Made by a program: the position numbers and the translations under genes. A stretch of DNA of 64,000 bases from contig JAOVFP010000004.1 in NCBI GenBank assembly GCA_025738555.1, forward strand, positions 4,154,001 through 4,218,000. The letters run 5' to 3'. The first letter of the stretch is position 1; every line of letters starts with the position of its first letter. The DNA comes from Cyathus striatus. Lineage: Eukaryota; Basidiomycota; Agaricomycetes; Agaricales; Nidulariaceae. Below are positions 31,066 through 42,927 of the stretch, one piece after another. The notes below the pieces were generated by a model. It did not search any database and was not told the DNA's origin. It saw nothing but the letters and a program-made list of their open reading frames with translations.

Positions 31066-34000
31066 GGAGCGGTCCTCTGGACACCACACAAGCCGAGGAC
31101 CGCGTTGTTCCCCTTGTGCGCAGCCGATGCAGGTAAGACTCAACGCTTCCGCTCTTTCCGACCCCAATGCCCTTCATATTCCACTTTGTAGTACCATCCA
31201 TGCTCTCCCTACACCCTGTACAGTTTCATATAGCGCTCTAGTCGATTCGGGTTCTACCCATTGTTTTATGGATTCATCTTTCGTTCGGACACATGCTATT
31301 CCTACCTCACCTACTCCACCTATCGCTCTCAGACTTTTCGATGGCACCACCAATCATGTTATAACCGAGTTCGTTACACTGCCTGTACTATTCCCTACCG
31401 GTGAATGTATTACAGTTGAACTCTATGTGACACCTCTTGATTCCGTGTGTTCTGCAGTCCTAGGATACAATTGGCTCACCCGCTTCAATCCGTTGATTGA
31501 CTGGGTATCGGGCTCATTAACATTCCGGACTCCAGACACTTCCGAGCAACTTCCGCTCAAATCCGGGATCTCGGAACCAGGTTCCGCTTCCGAGGATCCA
31601 TCTCCGGTCACCTCTGATGAGTCTCTGCCACCTCCTCCTAGCATTTCGCTAATAAACGGTGCCGCCTTCTCGCGTGCATGCCGTTTAGAGGGAGCACAGA
31701 CTTTCCGTATCCAGCTTGGTGCTGTCGCTTCCGCCGCTGCCCTCAATCCAGAGGAAGCTCCGGATCTCTCTTCAATACCGTCTGAGTATCACGAGTTTGC
31801 TGATGTATTTAGCAAGTCCCGGGCAGATACACTTGCCCCTCACCATCCCTACGACTTAAAGATCAACCTAGAAGAAGGTGCTTCACCTCCTGTAGGTCGG
31901 ATCTATTCCCTTTCCCAATCCGAGCTTTCCGCTCTTCGGGAATTCATCGATGAACATATCCGGATCGGATTTATTCAACCTTCACGCTCTCCGCACGGGG
32001 CTCCGTCCTTTTTGTCCGCAAGAAGGACGGATCGCTTCGGCTTTGTGTGGATTTCCGCGGGTTGAACGCTATTTCTAAAAAGGATCGTTATCCTTTGCCA
32101 CTCATTTCAGATTTGCTCGACAGTCCCCGTCGCGCCCGTATCTACACCAAGATCGACCTGCGTCATGCGTACCACCTGGTCCGCATTGCCGAGGACGATG
32201 AATGGAAAACCGCTTTCCGGACTCGCTATGGATCCTTTGAATGGCTAGTCATGCCCTTCGGACTTTCCAATGCACCCGCGGGTTTCCAACGCTTCATGAA
32301 CGATGTTTTCAAAGACCTTCTTGATGTGTGCGTCATAGTTTATTTGGATGACATCCTTATATACTCTGATAACCTTGCGCAACATCGCCAACATGTCAGG
32401 GAAGTTTTGCGTCGACTCCGGAAGCACGGGTTGTACGCGCGCGGATAAGTGTGAGTTCCACTCGGAATCCGTGGAATATCTCGGATATATACTATCGCCC
32501 AACGGTCTCACCATGTCTCCAACAAAGGTGAAGACTATTCAAGAATGGCGGAACCAAGGAAAGTAAAAGACATTCAATCCTTCCTTGGGTTAGCTAATTT
32601 CTATCGGCGTTTTATATACAACTATTCCGACATAGTTGTTCCGCTCACCCGCCTTACCCGGAAGGGTAATCCGTGGAACTTCTCGGAAAAATGCCGTTCC
32701 GCTTTCACTGAACTTAAGGACGCTTTCACGTCGGCACCCATTCTTACCCATTGGGTTCCCGACAAGCAGCTCATCGTGGAAACCGACGCTTCGGATTACG
32801 CGTTGGCTGCTATCCTGTCTATAGTTTCCGATGATGGCGAGATTCACCCTATCGCTTTCCACTCACGAACCTTTACACCTCCCGAGTTAAACTACGACAC
32901 CCACGACAAGGAATTGCTTGCTATCTTGAAGCATTCCAAGTCTGGCGTCATTACCTGGAAGGTTCGGTTCACCCATCGATGTCGTCACAGACCACAAGAA
33001 CTTGGAATACTTTTCCACAACCAAGATCTTGTCCCGACGACAAGCCCGATGGTCAGTATCTTTCCCAGTTCAATCTAGTGATCCGCTTTCGACCCGGAAA
33101 ACTCGGGGCGAAGCGGATGCTCTGACTAGACGATGGGACGTCTACCCTAAAGAGGGGGATAGCGACTACGCTAAGGTCAATCCGCATAACTATCGTCCAG
33201 TGTTCACCCAGGAACAGCTTATCACTTCTCTCCGAGCAACCTCACTTATTGTACCTGCTCTTCGCGCTAGTATCATCATGGACATTGAACAGTTACATAC
33301 TGACATATTATCAGCTCTCCCTAATGACCCGGTCGCAGTTATCCGAATGCGGACTCCCGAGAATCGTTGGACTGTAACCCCGGACGGTTTCCTCCGTCTA
33401 GATAACCGGATCTATGTTCCGGACTCCGGAACCCTTCGGCTTCGGGTTTTACAGTACAAACACGACCACCGCTTTCAGGACACCTTGGACAGAACAAGAC
33501 CCTCGAGCTAATTCGACGCGAATATACTTGGCCGCTTATACGGACGTTTGTAAAGGACTATTGTAAGTCTTGTAATACTTGCATGCGTTCTAAACCACAG
33601 CGCCACCGCCCGTACGGAACCCTGAAACAACTTCCGGTTCCCGGACGCCCATGGCATTCGATATCTATGGATTTCATAGATCAACTTCCAAAATCATCGG
33701 CTTCCAAGTATGATTCTATACTCGTTATCGTGGATCGTTTCTCCAAGCAGTCTATCTTCATTCCCACTCATACCACTTGCTCTTCTTCCGACCTTGCGCT
33801 TCTATTTGTACTTCATGTCTTTTCCAAGCACGGAGTCCCGGAACACATCACTTCCGATCGTGGTTCCGAGTTTGTGTCACATTTCTTCCGCTCCTCGGTA
33901 CGGCCCTCGACATCACTTTACATTTCACCTCGGGTTATCATCCCGAAGCGCGGCCAAACGGAACGCACAAACCAAACTCTGGAACAATACCTTCGGGCCT

Positions 34001-34748
34001 ACTGCAACTACCAGCAGGATAACTGGTGTGATCTTTTACCTCTTGCTGAATTTGCTTACAATAATGCACCGAGCGCAACCACAGGAATTTCACCGTTCTA
34101 CGCAAACAAGGGTTATCACCGAACCTTGCGATACATCCGAGAACGTGATATCACTTCCGCTCGTGCACGGCACTTCGCAGTAAACCTCGAGGAACTTCAC
34201 GAGATGCTTCGGACCGAAATACTCAGTGCGCAGAAACGTTATCAAGCACCCGCCGATGCGCGTCGCAAACCCACACCCGCATTCCCTGTCGGGACAAAGG
34301 TATACGTTAAAGCCGAGTACTTCCGGACAACCCGACCATCCCGGAAACTTGCAGAAAAGTTCCTAGGACCTTTTGAAGTCATCGCACTTGCCGGATCGCA
34401 TTCGCGTACCTTGCGCCTTCCAGAACAATTTCGTGCAGTCCACCCAGTATTCCATGTATCCATGCTTGAACCCAATACTGAAAATACTATCCCAGATCGC
34501 ATTATTCCTCCACCACCACCTGTCCAGGTTGATGGTGATATTGAATCGAGGTCTCGGAAATCTTGGACTCTAAACTGGATCGTCGTTTGCGTTGCAAACT
34601 GAGGTACTATGTACGCTGGCTAGGGTATGAAGGGACCGATGAAGAGTTTTCATGGCTTCCGGCCACGGAACTGGAACACGCTACGGATATCATTGAAGAG
34701 TTCCACTCCCGTTATCCGGATAAGCCCGGCCCTACTCCTATTTCTTAA
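31000..34748 (+). pseudogene. Element D pol: protease, RT, RNase H, integrase, chromodomain
   Basis: Protease centre LVDSGSTHCFMD near 31240. RT begins about 31800 ([12 protein letters not shown]), shifts frame near 32020, and continues with [10 protein letters not shown] near 32340. RNase H (VETDASDYALAAIL) near 32780. Integrase zinc region (YCKSCNTCMRSK) near 33560, core with MDFIDQLP, SDRGSEF and QTERTNQTLEQYL near 33670-33990. Chromodomain (YYVRWLGYEGTDEEFSWLP) at 34605-34660. At least six frame changes interrupt it. Confidence 0.9.
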
Positions 34749-34771
34749 ATTTCACGTTACTTATTATCCGC

Positions 34772-35377
34772 TTGCAGTTTCACCTTATACAAAAACCAAA
34801 AACAACGAATAACATCCAAAAAGCGAGATACAAGTACATTAATTCTTTGGTAACGTGTTACGACCATTTCCATCACTCCCTCTGCGTCTGCGACTCGACC
34901 CGAGCTCCTACTTCACCTTCCGACGCAATTCCGGCACCCGTCACAACTTCCTCATATGCATCCGGATCCGGAGGCATTCCACGAGCAAGGTTTCAATATG
35001 GAAACATGGACAACGTGCCCAGATACCTTGGAAACATCTCAGGACAACTTATCGAGTTTGCCTACCACCTGGAAATTGGCATCATGACATCTGTAACTCA
35101 ACTTGATAGACTACGCTATCTTCCAATGCTTCCTGCATTTTCCCCGGCAGTTCCTGCTACTTCCGCATCCAACCCAGACCTCATCCAATATCTTCCAATC
35201 ACTTCCCCATCCATTCCCAACTCTTCCGATGCTTCCAACCCAGTTCCGACACTCATCTCAGTCGGATATACAATCGGCAGTGCAACTAAGCTTGCCGCAT
35301 TACCGGAACATCCGGAGCGAATGGCTACCAGTGGAATATTGATGCACATGTCCTTCCACATCCATGGGCAGTGTTAA
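34772..35377 (+). CDS. Element D extra ORF downstream of pol
   Basis: 201 codons from ATG 34772 to TAA, uninterrupted in an element whose other genes are frameshifted. The N-terminal part is unstructured. The middle (NVPRYLGNISGQLIEFAYHL) looks helical, followed by a Ser/Pro/Asn-rich region and a short C-terminus. No recognised domain. It sits where some gypsy elements carry env-like or accessory genes. It may be fortuitous. Confidence 0.35.
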   Translation: MQFHLIQKPKTTNNIQKARYKYINSLVTCYDHFHHSLCVCDSTRAPTSPSDAIPAPVTTSSYASGSGGIPRARFQYGNMDNVPRYLGNISGQLIEFAYHLEIGIMTSVTQLDRLRYLPMLPAFSPAVPATSASNPDLIQYLPITSPSIPNSSDASNPVPTLISVGYTIGSATKLAALPEHPERMATSGILMHMSFHIHGQC

Positions 35378-35559
35378 TAGGTCTCAGGTTCAGCTACGAC
35401 TTGCTGGAACTTACTCAGGAACTTGTAGTTCACACCTTTGCTACTTCCCTTGCCAAAGGAATCAGATGTGCTCTCTTTCTGTTATTTGAACATCTACTGA
35501 CCAATAGGATTTCTCGTATTATTTTTAGTTATATTTTCTCGCACACAGTATGACCTCGT

Positions 35560-35584
35560 GGGCTCGGCCCTAAAAGGGGGATAC
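35560..35584 (+). promoter_or_regulatory. Element D hairpin and polypurine tract
   Basis: GGGCTCGGCCC (35560-35570) can fold into a four-pair hairpin. It is followed at once by TAAAAGGGGGATAC and the LTR. The layout parallels the hairpin plus tract of A, B and C. Confidence 0.65.
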
Positions 35585-36347
35585 TGTTATATCCGTGTCC
35601 GGATACATCGTGCCGGCGTTCCCACGTGACCTTCCAACATACCCGGTCCGTTCCCGGGCGTACCCGCTTCGGGTTTACTATTCCCGCGTTCCCGCCGGGA
35701 ACGTACCCGGAACCCGTCGGGTTTTCTATCGGGTATCCCGGATCGTACTTTCTCTTATGACGGCCTCACCGCGTCATCATTCTATTACTCCTCCCTTCCA
35801 TTCCTACTTATACGTTTCATTATGGCCTTTGTAGATTAGTTCCTTATTCTTCATTCTGAGCGCGTCATTTGCGCCCCTACTCCGCTTTGCCAAGACTTCA
35901 TTTCCTACTTACTCCTTTGACTTGTCCTTTGTATAATACTTCTACATTCGTATCTACAGGTTCCTACTTAGTATAAGTAGTCTTCCAGATGTAATAGGTA
36001 GTCTTTAGTATTCGTATCAACTCTGTACACTTTCTTCCTACTCTAAGTTCCGAAACCCGCTCCGGGTTTTCCTTCGGGTTTCTCTCCCGCTACCTAGTGT
36101 AGTGGCGAAGCCTTCTCTTATACTCTAGAACGTCTTCCTTTGTTACATATCATCTTACTCGAAATACGAACCATTCCCTGGGGATATCCAGGCGGCGCAG
36201 CACACAAGCTGAAGCCACGGTTCTTTCCCGCACTCCCGCTCTACGTTTCCGCACCCGTACTCACTTCGGGTTTCCGTTATAGTTCTCCCACACCCTCCGG
36301 GTGTCTTCGCAACCACTTCTAAGCAGGAAGAGAATCGGTGCGTAACA
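35585..36347 (+). repeat. Element D 3' LTR
   Basis: 763 bp. Differs from the 5' LTR by a handful of one- or two-base changes and indels clustered in its first 200 bp and a few later. Confidence 0.93.
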
Positions 36348-36408
36348 GGGGTGGAATAAGTCTTTGTTGAGGTTTGGAGTGCTTTACTTACCATTGTCTG
36401 GGAAACGG

Positions 36409-36538
36409 GAATCACGTGACTGACCTTACAAGTTTTGCCAGTTGCTCGTAGCGCGTTCAAGTTCAACTTCTTCGGATATAACGGCGTTAGCTGACTTGAA
36501 CGTGCGGAGAGCAACTGGTTTGGAGTCTGGCTCCCCAA
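36409..36538 (+). repeat. Palindromic interspersed repeat, CpG-intact copy
   Basis: Second copy of the repeat at 1747-1895, in opposite orientation. Facing arms CCAGTTGCTC/GAGCAACTGG enclose a second pair, GCGTTCAAGT/ACTTGAACG, so the unit can fold into a two-part stem-loop. CpG sites that are TG or CA in the other copy are intact here. Confidence 0.75.
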
Positions 36539-38216
36539 TAAATATTCAGTTCAGCTGAAGTATATTATTCCCGCTACCTTTTAAGGTAGTAGGGTTATGT
36601 AGGGTGATGAAAACTCGTTTTTTGCAGAGCAAACACCTCCCATCAACCGGAGTTTAAATACACATGGTTGCTAAAAATGATGGCAACCAACAACAATTCC
36701 CACATATAATGAGAATGGTTTCTTGCATCGTCGAGCGGCCTGGGTTGTAGCACGTTACACACAGCTCGGAATACCTCGAAAATTTGATTATATATTTTAA
36801 ATAGCGTGAACTACGTGTATGTAAAGTTAAGATTGAATTTAATATCTTGGTGGCATATTATAAGCAATTTTTCTATGAAGCTGCATTTTCTCAAGGGAAA
36901 TGATTCATTGACCAGCAGAACACTTTGAGAGCTACAGAACTGTTCAAAATTTAAATTTCTCCAAGACATACCCTGCATACTACCTAATATAATATCCAGA
37001 CGATTTAAAGATTGCTTCATTATTGTACTAAAACAAGAGCAATAAGTTTGATCACACATAATTGATATATGTGTTCATCTTCTAACAGTAAATATCATAC
37101 TGTGTGTACAGTACTATTCTGAAGCATGAGTTCTACATATCCTCTGGAATTTCTGTAGTGTTACAGTAGTCTATATAGCAACTAAATATGCAATTTCTCA
37201 GGTTTAACAATTAAGAAGGCTCACATAAATATCATTATAGTATCTCAGTATACAACTGAATATAAACTTTTGATATTTAAATAGTTAATACTATATATAT
37301 AGTACATCATATGTCCAAGATATCATGCAGAAATACCAACAAGAACAACTTCTGTAGGCTAATTTATAGATTGTATGACACAAATATAGCTGGTGAATTA
37401 GATTGTGTATATCATGCCATTAAATAAGTCCATTATGTTATAAAGTTTGGTTCCAGTAGTATACATCATGGAAAGTATATATACAGAATTTCAAGGTGGT
37501 CTGCGTGGAGTGTAGTGTGCTACATTCTAATTAATGTGAGAATGCTTCGCATTTTTAGTAGGAAAAATCCATGATTGCCATTACTTTTGGCAACCACATG
37601 TAAGCTTGAAATACTGGTCATTCCCATATCCTAACTGCTTGGAGCTTCTACATACTTACTGTGTTTGGTGCATCGTCAACCAATCATCGACCAGACATTC
37701 AGGACTATCCTTTGATGACAAAATGTCTCCTCACCAGAACATAATAGTATGGATCTGCTATTGTGAACTCTATGTGATCCCACATATTCTCTCACCAATT
37801 TATACTAATTGTAGCTTGTTAGCCTTGTAAATTGGGCCAAGATGATAGTGAAGTTATTGATAAGTAACACCTGCAGACACTAAGGATGACTGGAATTTCT
37901 GGAATCATTAAGAATAAATTTATGTGATGTCCCATTCAATAAACTTTCAGTGATACACTTGCTTGTGCACTTTCAATGGGTCTAACTACATATATAAATG
38001 ATATATTATATTTATGTAAGTGCAGGGGTTAGAAACGTTAGACGCTTGTGCTGTAAGTGCAAGTAATCACGTGACAACATCATTCCAACTGAATCTAAGC
38101 GCCTTTCATTGTCAACAAAGCAGGCGAGGCCCGTGCCGTATTTCTTCTTGAAACTTTCCTTACTCTAGTTATATATCACATACCGCGACAGTGTTGTATT
38201 TTTACAATCTGCAGCT
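36539..38216. other. AT-rich intergenic stretch
   Basis: About 1.7 kb between the repeat region and the first host gene. Only short ORFs without domain features. No tRNA or recognised repeat seen. Confidence 0.6.
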
Positions 38217-38991
38217 ATGAAGAATAAGAATAAGCAAACAAAGTTTCCTGTCGTGCGTAGCTCTATTACCAATGCGCTGTGGTCGAATTTCAGTGCTCAG
38301 TGTTAATTGTTGGCGTAACAGGCTCGTATAAAGAAGATTATGCAGAAGGATGAAGAGGTTGGGAAGGTCGCACAAGCTACTCCGATTGTTATATGTGCGT
38401 ATCCAGCATTCGTCGCCTAATATATCTGTACTATCTGGGATGTATCATTCGTTATAGCAAAAGCACTAGAACTATTCCTTTCGCTGATTGTTGAGGAATC
38501 GCACAAAGTGACAGCAGAGAGAGGCTCGAAGAAGGTGGAGGCGTATCACTTGTGGGTCTGCCATTCTTACAGGACGTGTTAATCGTCGCTAACAGCTTCA
38601 ATTGTTCAGGAAACATGCTGTCAATACTACTGAAATGCTAGACTTTCTCAAAGAAATCGTTGAAGCAGTGCCTGACCCATCTAACGGTGGTACTGTAAAC
38701 TTGGAAGAGGAAGCTTCCGAGAAGAAGAAGAAGGCGAAAGGAAAAAGGGCGGCTGCAGGGTCTGGCGAGCCTGGGACGAAACGGAGAAGGAGGAAGAAGA
38801 GCGAGGCGGAGAAGGAGGAAATGGAAACTGGGGAGGCTCCTGGTGAAGGCGAGGGCAAGTCTGATCAAGACATGCAGGAAGACGATGACGAGGATGATAT
38901 CCCTTACGGCGCTGGAATTAATCACCGAGCTCCAGGGGGGTGTGGGCCAAGAAGCTCGAGCGAAGAAGACGATAAGCCATTCCCTGGATGA
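38217..38991 (+). CDS. BUR6: Negative cofactor 2 alpha (DRAP1/Bur6-like histone-fold protein)
   Basis: Four exons: 38217-38252, 38322-38394, 38458-38551 and 38610-38991, joined in frame through GTGCGT or GTGGGT donors. The N-terminal 90 residues form an H2A-type histone fold with the DRAP1 signature FPVARIKKIMQKDEEVGKVA, ending DFLKEIVEAVPD. The tail is low-complexity: a Lys/Arg-rich block (KRRRRKKSE), likely a nuclear signal, then Glu/Asp-rich stretches. NC2 alpha pairs with NC2 beta (Dr1) and clamps TBP on promoter DNA, blocking TFIIA/TFIIB entry. The start is the first ATG before the fold. The last 20 or so residues could be altered by a further unseen intron. CHRAC/Dpb-type histone-fold proteins are the alternative, but motif agreement favours NC2 alpha. 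Confidence 0.88.
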
Positions 38992-39555
38992 TAATACCAT
39001 GTTGGAAGACTTTTGGTCTCGGCACTTAAGTTCAACAAGTAGTGTATAGGATCTCTTTTTTGTCAACTCAAATTGTAGCTTTTAGTTTTGTTGGGATTTT
39101 TGCCTTTTGCTTTTCGTTCTTTTATAACGTTATCCTTATTGTTATTCGTGAATATTCATGACAACTATCCTGGAAAGTTATACAAGTTCGACTTCTCCTC
39201 TCGCTACAAGATGCTCGACAACACTGTATGGCGTAAGTGAGATATGTCCTTTTTGCATTGTGAGCGATGTTCCACTGTGTAGACTTTAGTTATGTGAAGG
39301 AAAGAAGGGAAAAGACGACTTGCTCCGGAAGGGTTACTCTCGGGCATTCTTTGAGAGCATGCACGAATACTGGACGCGTTTTATCCGGTTGCGTTGCTAA
39401 ACTGTTAAGTTAGTATATGACCTGGGAGGAGAGCAAGGAAATAGAACTTGCTCATCGATGGCGTAAATGCTGGTGGGTCATCTAGATGAGCTTGCACCTC
39501 AGGCAAACTCTGGAGAACAGAGAAGTAGAAATGGCGGTCTGTAAGTTTAGCTTGT
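38992..39555. other. Convergent intergenic region
   Basis: 3' flanks of BUR6 and SLD5. A short exon-like stretch near 39165-39235 ends in a GTAAGT donor, but no gene could be built from it. Confidence 0.5.
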
Positions 39556-40244
39556 CTACATTTCAGTCAGTCGCCCTTCAAAGTCGTTTCCTGAGAAGTT
39601 GTAGACCCACCGACTGGCATGGTCCCGTTCGACAGCTGTCAATCGCGTCTGCACTGCAGCGTCCGTTACAATAAATCGGGCATATTTTTCGATCTGAGGT
39701 TCTTCTCCTTCGATGATGACTTTTGGGCATGAATATGGAGCGCGCACCTTGTATAGTCGCGTTCGAACGTATGATCGAATGATGAATTTCACTCGCTCGA
39801 TTTCAGTTTGCACCAGCATAATCCTCAAATGCTCTTCGTCTGATGTGGACGGATCTCCCCTTAGTAGCTGAACAGCTTCCGACTGTTAATTGAAGAGAAA
39901 GTATATTTCGGTTATTATATCTAATATCCATCGTAAAGAAAGCGCACCTGCCTCCTAAGGTGGTCCAATACGGACGATAATAATTCCTGCTGTGCCGGTA
40001 ATATATCAGGTGCATGTCGTTCGTTCATCCAATGTCGCATTAGTTTTTCTAATGAAGTCTCATTTGTTTCGTCATCTGTGAACGGTGGAGGCGTCCCAGG
40101 ATTAGCGGCTGGCACGACCCGCCTCAATGGGAGGTCATCGTCGTCATCGTCCAGTGCATTCCGTGCGCGTTCTAAGAAAGATGAACCGCCTGTGGGATTG
40201 CTATTGTGGGATTGCTCGAGATCATATTCTTCGTCCCAGTCCAT
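39556..40244 (-). CDS. SLD5: GINS complex subunit SLD5
   Basis: Two exons: 40244-39948 and 39882-39556, with a 65-bp GT-AG intron. Together 207 residues, near the usual Sld5 length. The N-terminus is acidic with a run of Asp. The helical GINS A-domain begins about residue 60 with LEKLMRHWMNERHAPDILP. Exon 2 carries EIERVKFIIRSYVRTRLYKV, the most conserved helix of the family, and the C-terminal B-domain ending in a WVYNFSGNDFEGRLTEM-like strand. Sld5 joins Psf1, Psf2 and Psf3 in GINS, which binds Mcm2-7 and Cdc45 as the replicative helicase. Convergent with BUR6. Confidence 0.92.
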
Positions 40245-42378
40245 TAGAATTAATCAACGTGGGGAAATCGTTAAAGGTGTGGGTGAACCGGGGAAAGTTG
40301 CTAAACGGTTTGTAGGCAGTAATGGAATATTCAGAATCCAAGCGTGCTGCGTTTTGACGCGTCGAAGGCTGCCCTAAAGTGGACGTGTTTCAAGTTCAAT
40401 CATTATTGGCAAGCTATGTACCTAATATTTAATCTGACCAACCTCCTCCTAAGTGGCCACAGGAAATAAGTAACTTGAAGGAGGACAATATTATGTGTGC
40501 TTCTAGTGCTTCTCAGATTTTAAAGGCGTATTAATGAATAAGACAGGCAGGACAGGCTTGAAGCGCCGGAGTCGCGCGCATGGTATCCCCCGAGACACAC
40601 CGACCATCGAGGCTGACTTACGCCTACGACTATTTTTGAAGGTCCATGGCGGGAGGTTTCAGGCAAGTTTCAAATTTCAGGTTTCAGCCGTTCGACCGTT
40701 CATCGTGGCAGGAAACCATATACATACATAATTCGTAAACTATCATGGCTATCATTGGGCTAGTAACCTTCGGCTTTTTTTTGTCAGCCATTAGAAGTTT
40801 ACGTATACCCAATCCTTTTTTCGAACTCTCCAGTGTCACCGCCTTTCTCTTCTACGCAGTTTCTGTTTCTTTTCAAAGAACAAAGCTCCGGAACGTATGG
40901 TTTGATCAGTCCCGAGCTTTACCGCCTAGAGTCATGTACCACTGCCTTCATCAATTCTACCTCCTACTGTTCTTGTTACCCCTGTTGCTACAAGTATTTC
41001 TGCGGATTCTGTTGGCAGCTTAACTACGTCCTACCATCCGCCAAGTACCTCTTCCACTTTAACTCGGTACAAATGTATTGAAGAGCCACCTTTACCCCCA
41101 CTCAGAATTTCACTGAACTCAATCTAAGCTTTAGGAATCTAAGGACTTGCCATAATCAACGGACAAGCTTGGACAAGCCGAGGGCAATGTATGCCTTATT
41201 AAAGTCTCTAGGAATCATGAAAATTGTAGACTGCTTCATTTTGATCGCATTCTGGACTGCGTTGGATGTGCTGTATTTCTGTTAGTGATATATTTGATGA
41301 CGAAATATATTCGTTCATAAGAGACGGCTTCTAAGTACTTGTTGTCTAATATTTTCCGCGCCTACTCTCTCGTGTCATATGCCTGTCGCCAATACCTAGG
41401 ATTCCGAGGCATTGCTATGTCCTGGTGTACATACTGTAAACAATATTATTATCAGTTGTTTCTGAGTTCGGTCCGAAGTCTGGCTGAGGTCTCGCAAGAA
41501 TGAACGTTTGCCCATCTTATACCACAAACAGCTGTGGAGTGGACGAAATTTTCACCAGTGGCACTCGTCCACAGAAGCCGTACCATCGGCATACAACTTC
41601 TTCAGGGCATTGTTGGCGTCTAGATCGTCGGTTCACGCTCACGCTTGCCTTCTTAGAAGCATAATAAGACTTAATAAAAAGTTCAATTTGTTTGCTACAC
41701 GTAAGTTAAGTAACATGTCGTCGCAATCTTGTCATGTTTCTAAATTCTAACTGCATTCCCTAAAGCACATATATCGACTCAGGACTGCTTCCAAGCAAAC
41801 TTAGCCTTGGATCCAGAGTATATTATAATATTTAAAAAGCTGAAAAACTCAAATCAGTAAGCTCAATTTGGCACTCAAGGCTTTCAATTCAAGGAAGAGA
41901 AAGAATGCTGATTCAGATGATTAAAATTGCTTTGAAAGCATGCATATCTACAATACTTTGATAGGTTCATGTATTCACTCAACGTTCATGAGACGTTATT
42001 ACAAGGCACAGGAGGTTTAAAAGTCAAATTTTAACGAATAACGAAAAATTTGAACTTAGAACACGGAATCCAGACAAAATTTGGGATTTCGGAGCTGACT
42101 TAGACGCTTTCCGGACATATTTTCGGAAAGATACTACAGAATCGCTAATATTATATCAGAGGATAATTACAGATATCCAAAAGGTAAAACTGAAAAGTTA
42201 GATAGCATCGTTTTCGACCAACTTTCCGCAAACGATGTATTTGTTCGAGAAGTGATCGATCCACCCTATGTACGATATAGCTCAGTAAACAACTAAAGAA
42301 AGAGAAAAGAAAAGAAGTCAAACCAACCTTTCATGTTATCACTATGGATTGGAAATGAGATAATACAAATAGGACAGA
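40245..42378. other. Intergenic, no supported gene
   Basis: 2.1 kb. One Ser/Thr/Pro-rich open stretch (about 40928-41126) follows a possible small intron, but no start or homologue supports a gene. AT-rich from 41740 on. Confidence 0.5.
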
Positions 42379-42927
42379 TTACCCAGGATAAACGTACATT
42401 TCATCAGGTCTAAGGTCATCAAGCTTATCAAGTGGTTGATCTATCGGTGTCAGCATTTCTAGGAAGGGCATTGTAAGGTTTGGAGTTTGGAATAAGGCAT
42501 ACTCGATCTCACCAAGGTCGAAAGACTGCTTTGCCATCCCACGAGAGGCGTCCCGCCCTGCAAAGTTGCCGTACATTCCATCTATTGGCAAGTAGTTATG
42601 AATAAAATGTGCATCCTTAGTGCAGAGAGGCGCACTTGGTCCATAGAAGTTCCGGCCAGCAGTTACATCGAAAACAACTCCATTAATAGCAAGAAGAATT
42701 CTCCCCCCGTCCTTTCCGTCGAAAGGATATAAGGTCTTAGGGGTATACGTCTTAAAGAGGACAGTTGGAGGGTGCGTCTTAGGCAGCCATGAGTATCCAG
42801 CCTTGAATTCGTTCGGGATAGCCTTGGATTTAGAAACTGAGGGAAGCAGAATACGCTGAACAGAGTAAAGGATATATATGAACATCGCAGTATTCACTGG
42901 AGAGGCTAGGTCGACAGAGATGGCCAT
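42379..42927 (-). CDS. Membrane-associated heme-binding protein, MAPR/Dap1 (PGRMC) family
   Basis: Two exons, 42927-42636 and 42581-42379. The 54-bp intron is a multiple of three without stops, so unspliced translation looks deceptively open. Splicing restores the family motif FYGPNGMYGNFAGRDASRG. A single N-terminal membrane anchor (NTAMFIYILYSV) precedes a cytochrome-b5-like domain starting YPFDGKDGGRILLAINGVVF. The tyrosine-containing heme region typical of MAPR proteins is present. Dap1/PGRMC1 proteins bind heme and support cytochrome P450 enzymes in sterol synthesis at the ER. ATG 42927 was preferred over 42963 because it puts the anchor near the N-terminus as in the family. Confidence 0.88.
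   Translation of the reverse strand: MAISVDLASPVNTAMFIYILYSVQRILLPSVSKSKAIPNEFKAGYSWLPKTHPPTVLFKTYTPKTLYPFDGKDGGRILLAINGVVFDVTAGRNFYGPSAPLCTKDAHFIHNYLPIDGMYGNFAGRDASRGMAKQSFDLGEIEYALFQTPNLTMPFLEMLTPIDQPLDKLDDLRPDEMYVYPG

Larger units (their letters stand above)
28759..36347 (+). mobile_element. Ty3/gypsy chromovirus D, full length, frameshifted
   Basis: 7,589 bp with LTRs of 765 and 763 bp starting TGTTATATCCGTG and ending GTAACA. Five-base duplication GGGGT at 28754-28758 and 36348-36352. GC- and CpG-rich, unlike A to C, and a different family. It encodes Gag, protease, RT, RNase H, integrase and chromodomain, but the frame changes at least eight times through small indels. An extra 201-codon ORF lies between pol and the 3' LTR. 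Confidence 0.95.

Noticed and set aside
36155..36538. 127-codon minus-strand ORF over the LTR and palindromic repeat
   Set aside because: Crosses the element D LTR boundary, so it is a chance frame; the repeat explains its similarity to the ORF at 1850.
39165..39470. Exon-like stretch ending in GTAAGT between BUR6 and SLD5
   Set aside because: Could not be extended to a start or to a second exon with a consistent frame; no family recognised.
40928..41126. Ser/Thr-rich open stretch after a possible small intron
   Set aside because: No start codon, upstream exon or homologue. The splice that keeps the frame does not match a clean donor/acceptor pair.
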